NCBI RefSeq assembly: GCF_002167005.1 | Contig: NZ_NHTN01000008.1 | Span: 1-64,000, forward strand | DNA: 64,000 nucleotides | Source of the DNA: Indiicoccus explosivorum | GTDB lineage: Bacteria > Bacillota > Bacilli > Bacillales_A > Planococcaceae | Direction: 5' to 3' | In this document: positions 62,411-64,000 of the stretch, piece by piece | Layout of the letters: each line of letters starts with the position of its first letter | Position numbering within the stretch: position 1 is the stretch's first letter | Made by a program: the position numbers and the translations under genes | Notes under the pieces: model-generated | What the model was told of the DNA's origin: nothing | The model's database searches: none | Seen by the model: only the letters and a program-made list of their open reading frames with translations

Positions 62411-62860
62411 TTGTCGATCTTTAAAAGCATGAATATAACTGCATCCGCCTTGACGGCACAGCGCCTCAGGATGGATGTCATTTCATCGAACATGGCCAAT
62501 ATGGAAACGACGCGCGCACGGCTGGAGGACGGCGAATGGCAGCCTTACCGCCGGAAAACAGTAGAACTTTCATCCGGTTCCGGCAGTTTCTCTTCTTTCC
62601 TGCAAAAAGCCCAAGGTTCAGCAGGACCTGCCGGAGTCAAGGTGACCGCTATCCATGAAGATACCGAGACACCATTCAAGCTCGTCTTTGATCCTGCCCA
62701 TCCGGATGCAGACGGAGACGGCTATGTAAGACTGCCGAACGTCGACCCGCTGAAAGAAATGGTCGATCTGATGTCGGCCACGCGCTCATACGAAGCGAAC
62801 GTCACGGTATTCAACGCAAATAAATCGATGCTGACAAAAGCTTTGGAAATCGGAAGATAA
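62411..62860 (+). CDS. flgC: Flagellar rod protein FlgC
   Basis: Proximal rod subunit, 149 residues. TTG start at 62411 after AAGGAGG. MSIFKSMNITASALTAQRLR, NMANMETTRA, VRLPNVDPLKEMVDLM and a C-terminal SYEANVTVFNANKSM are standard. Confidence 0.96.
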   Translation: MSIFKSMNITASALTAQRLRMDVISSNMANMETTRARLEDGEWQPYRRKTVELSSGSGSFSSFLQKAQGSAGPAGVKVTAIHEDTETPFKLVFDPAHPDADGDGYVRLPNVDPLKEMVDLMSATRSYEANVTVFNANKSMLTKALEIGR

Positions 62861-62875
62861 AGGACGTGGAACAAC

Positions 62876-63181
62876 ATGGCGATCGAATCGGTATCCATGA
62901 TGAAGCCGGAAATGCTCATGCCATCCGGCCAGACAGAAAGAAAATCTCCGTTTGAGACGCAGCAGGCGTTCGGCGAGATGCTGAAGAATGCTATCGGCGA
63001 AGTGAACAATGCACAGCAAGCTTCTGATGTCATGACCCGAAAACTGGTCCAGGGCGAACAAGTCGAACTGCATGATGTCATGATCACCGCTCAGAAAGCG
63101 AGTGTCATGCTGAACACATCGATGGAGATCCGAAATAAGGCGATCGAAGCTTACCAGGAAATACTGAGAATGCCAGTCTGA
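62876..63181 (+). CDS. fliE: Flagellar hook-basal body protein FliE
   Basis: 101-residue adaptor between the MS ring and the rod. FGEMLKNAIGEVNNAQ, LVQGEQVELHDVMITAQKAS and MEIRNKAIEAYQEI are the family blocks. ATG at 62876 follows AAGGACG. Confidence 0.95.
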   Translation: MAIESVSMMKPEMLMPSGQTERKSPFETQQAFGEMLKNAIGEVNNAQQASDVMTRKLVQGEQVELHDVMITAQKASVMLNTSMEIRNKAIEAYQEILRMPV

Positions 63182-63223
63182 TCCGACTGAGGAAACAGAG
63201 ATTGAGGAGACCGGGGGAACAGC

Positions 63224-64000
63224 ATGAACGAACGCATGTCGAAAACCAAAGATAATTTCACCCGGTACTGGCAGAGCCGCACACGGATGCAGAAAAATAC
63301 CATTCTCGGGATGCTGATCGGCATCGTTCTCCTTGCCGCAGCCATCACTTACTTCACCACGAAGACGACTCTTGTCCCGCTTTATTCCGACGTGGCGCCG
63401 GCGGAAATCGGCAGAATCAAAGAAGCGCTCGATGCCCAGGGTGTGGTGAATGAAATAGCACCGGGAGGCACTTCCATATTGGTGCCTGAAGAACTTGCGG
63501 ATGGTCTGCTCGTCCAGCTGGCTGCAGAAGGCTTTCCGGAATCCGGCATCATCGATTATTCCTTTTTCTCGGAAAATGCCGGATTCGGTATGACCGACAA
63601 TGAATTCGATGTTATGAAACTCGCAGCGATGGAAAGTGAGTTAGCGGATCTGATTTCGGAAGTGGAGGGCGTCAATGGAGCCAATGTGATGATCTCCATG
63701 CCGGAAGCATCAGTATTCCTCGACGAACCGGCCGGTCTGTCGACCGCTTCCATCGTATTGAATACCGCACCCGGCCACAAATTCACCGAACAACAGATCA
63801 CAGCCCTTTATAGCTTAGTATCAAAAAGTATTCCTAATTTACAAGAGGAAAATATTGTAATTACGAACCAGTTTTTTGAATACTACGATAAGGAATCAAC
63901 AATAGCCGGTGCATCAGTTACGAACCAAATGGAAATCAAGCAAACGATTGAGCGGGATCTCCAGCGGCAAGTGCAAATGATGCTTGGCACGATGATGGGC
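63224..64000 (+). CDS. fliF: Flagellar M-ring protein FliF, 3' end outside window
   Basis: MS-ring protein; 259 residues are visible and the window ends in frame. A membrane helix at about 26-45 (TILGMLIGIVLLAAAITYFT) is followed by the ring-building domains with VPLYSDVAPAEIGRI, ESGIIDYSFF and VEGVNGANVMISMPE. ATG at 63224 after GGGGGA. Confidence 0.95.
   Translation, partial: MNERMSKTKDNFTRYWQSRTRMQKNTILGMLIGIVLLAAAITYFTTKTTLVPLYSDVAPAEIGRIKEALDAQGVVNEIAPGGTSILVPEELADGLLVQLAAEGFPESGIIDYSFFSENAGFGMTDNEFDVMKLAAMESELADLISEVEGVNGANVMISMPEASVFLDEPAGLSTASIVLNTAPGHKFTEQQITALYSLVSKSIPNLQEENIVITNQFFEYYDKESTIAGASVTNQMEIKQTIERDLQRQVQMMLGTMMG

Overview
The window reads as chromosomal DNA of a low-to-mid GC Firmicute with unusually GC-rich coding sequence (my impression is roughly 55% GC). 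Gene order from pyrB to fliF follows the Bacillus subtilis block pyr operon - rqcH - remA/gmk/rpoZ/coaBC/priA/def/fmt/rsmB - prpC/prkC/rsgA/rpe/thiN - rpmB - yloU/fakA - sdaAB/sdaAA/recG - fapR/plsX/fabD/fabG/acpP - rnc/smc/ftsY - ylxM/ffh/rpsP/khpA/rimM/trmD/rplS - rbgA/rnhB/ylqG/ylqH - sucCD - dprA/topA/trmFO/xerC/hslVU/codY - flgBC/fliE/fliF. The protein sequences and the GC content suggest Planococcaceae (a Bhargavaea-like genus is my best guess, not proven). No rRNA, tRNA, CRISPR array, prophage or insertion sequence was found.

Region by region. 1-9430: a Mur ligase C-terminal fragment is joined directly to a pyrB that lacks its first half, followed by an intact pyrC-carA-carB-pyrK-pyrD-pyrF-pyrE operon in which nearly every junction overlaps by 1 to 26 bases, ending at a strong hairpin terminator. 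9435-14567, minus strand: mgtC-like gene, a small membrane protein with an HETGH metalloprotease motif, topoisomerase III (topB), and a frameshifted rqcH. 14684-27466: remA to thiN, covering nucleotide metabolism, CoA synthesis, replication restart, formylated-protein processing, rRNA methylation and the PrpC/PrkC phosphorylation pair. 27497-33967: divergent rpmB and yloU-fakA, two palindromic repeats, then sdaAB-sdaAA-recG. 33968-43031: fatty acid and phospholipid genes under a clear FapR operator, then rnc, smc and ftsY. 43096-48745: SRP, ribosomal protein and ribosome or tRNA maturation genes, signal peptidase, and a frameshifted rbgA. 48838-61616: rnhB, an orphan FliK-like/FlhB-like pair, succinyl-CoA synthetase, dprA, topA, trmFO, xerC, hslVU and codY. 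61617-64000: long non-coding leader followed by the start of the fla/che operon (flgB, flgC, fliE, fliF; the last is cut by the window end).

Most of this is conserved housekeeping DNA. What deserves attention is structural: the murE/pyrB junction at about 370-380; two one-base losses in homopolymers (A5 in rqcH, A7 in rbgA) that break genes normally intact, most simply read as sequence errors; three related palindromic intergenic repeats; promoters tucked into the preceding gene's terminator (fapR, lepB, xerC); the FapR box lying over the predicted fapR transcription start; and a FliK/FlhB-like gene pair about 11 kb upstream of the flagellar operon. I did not find evidence of a wholly new system.
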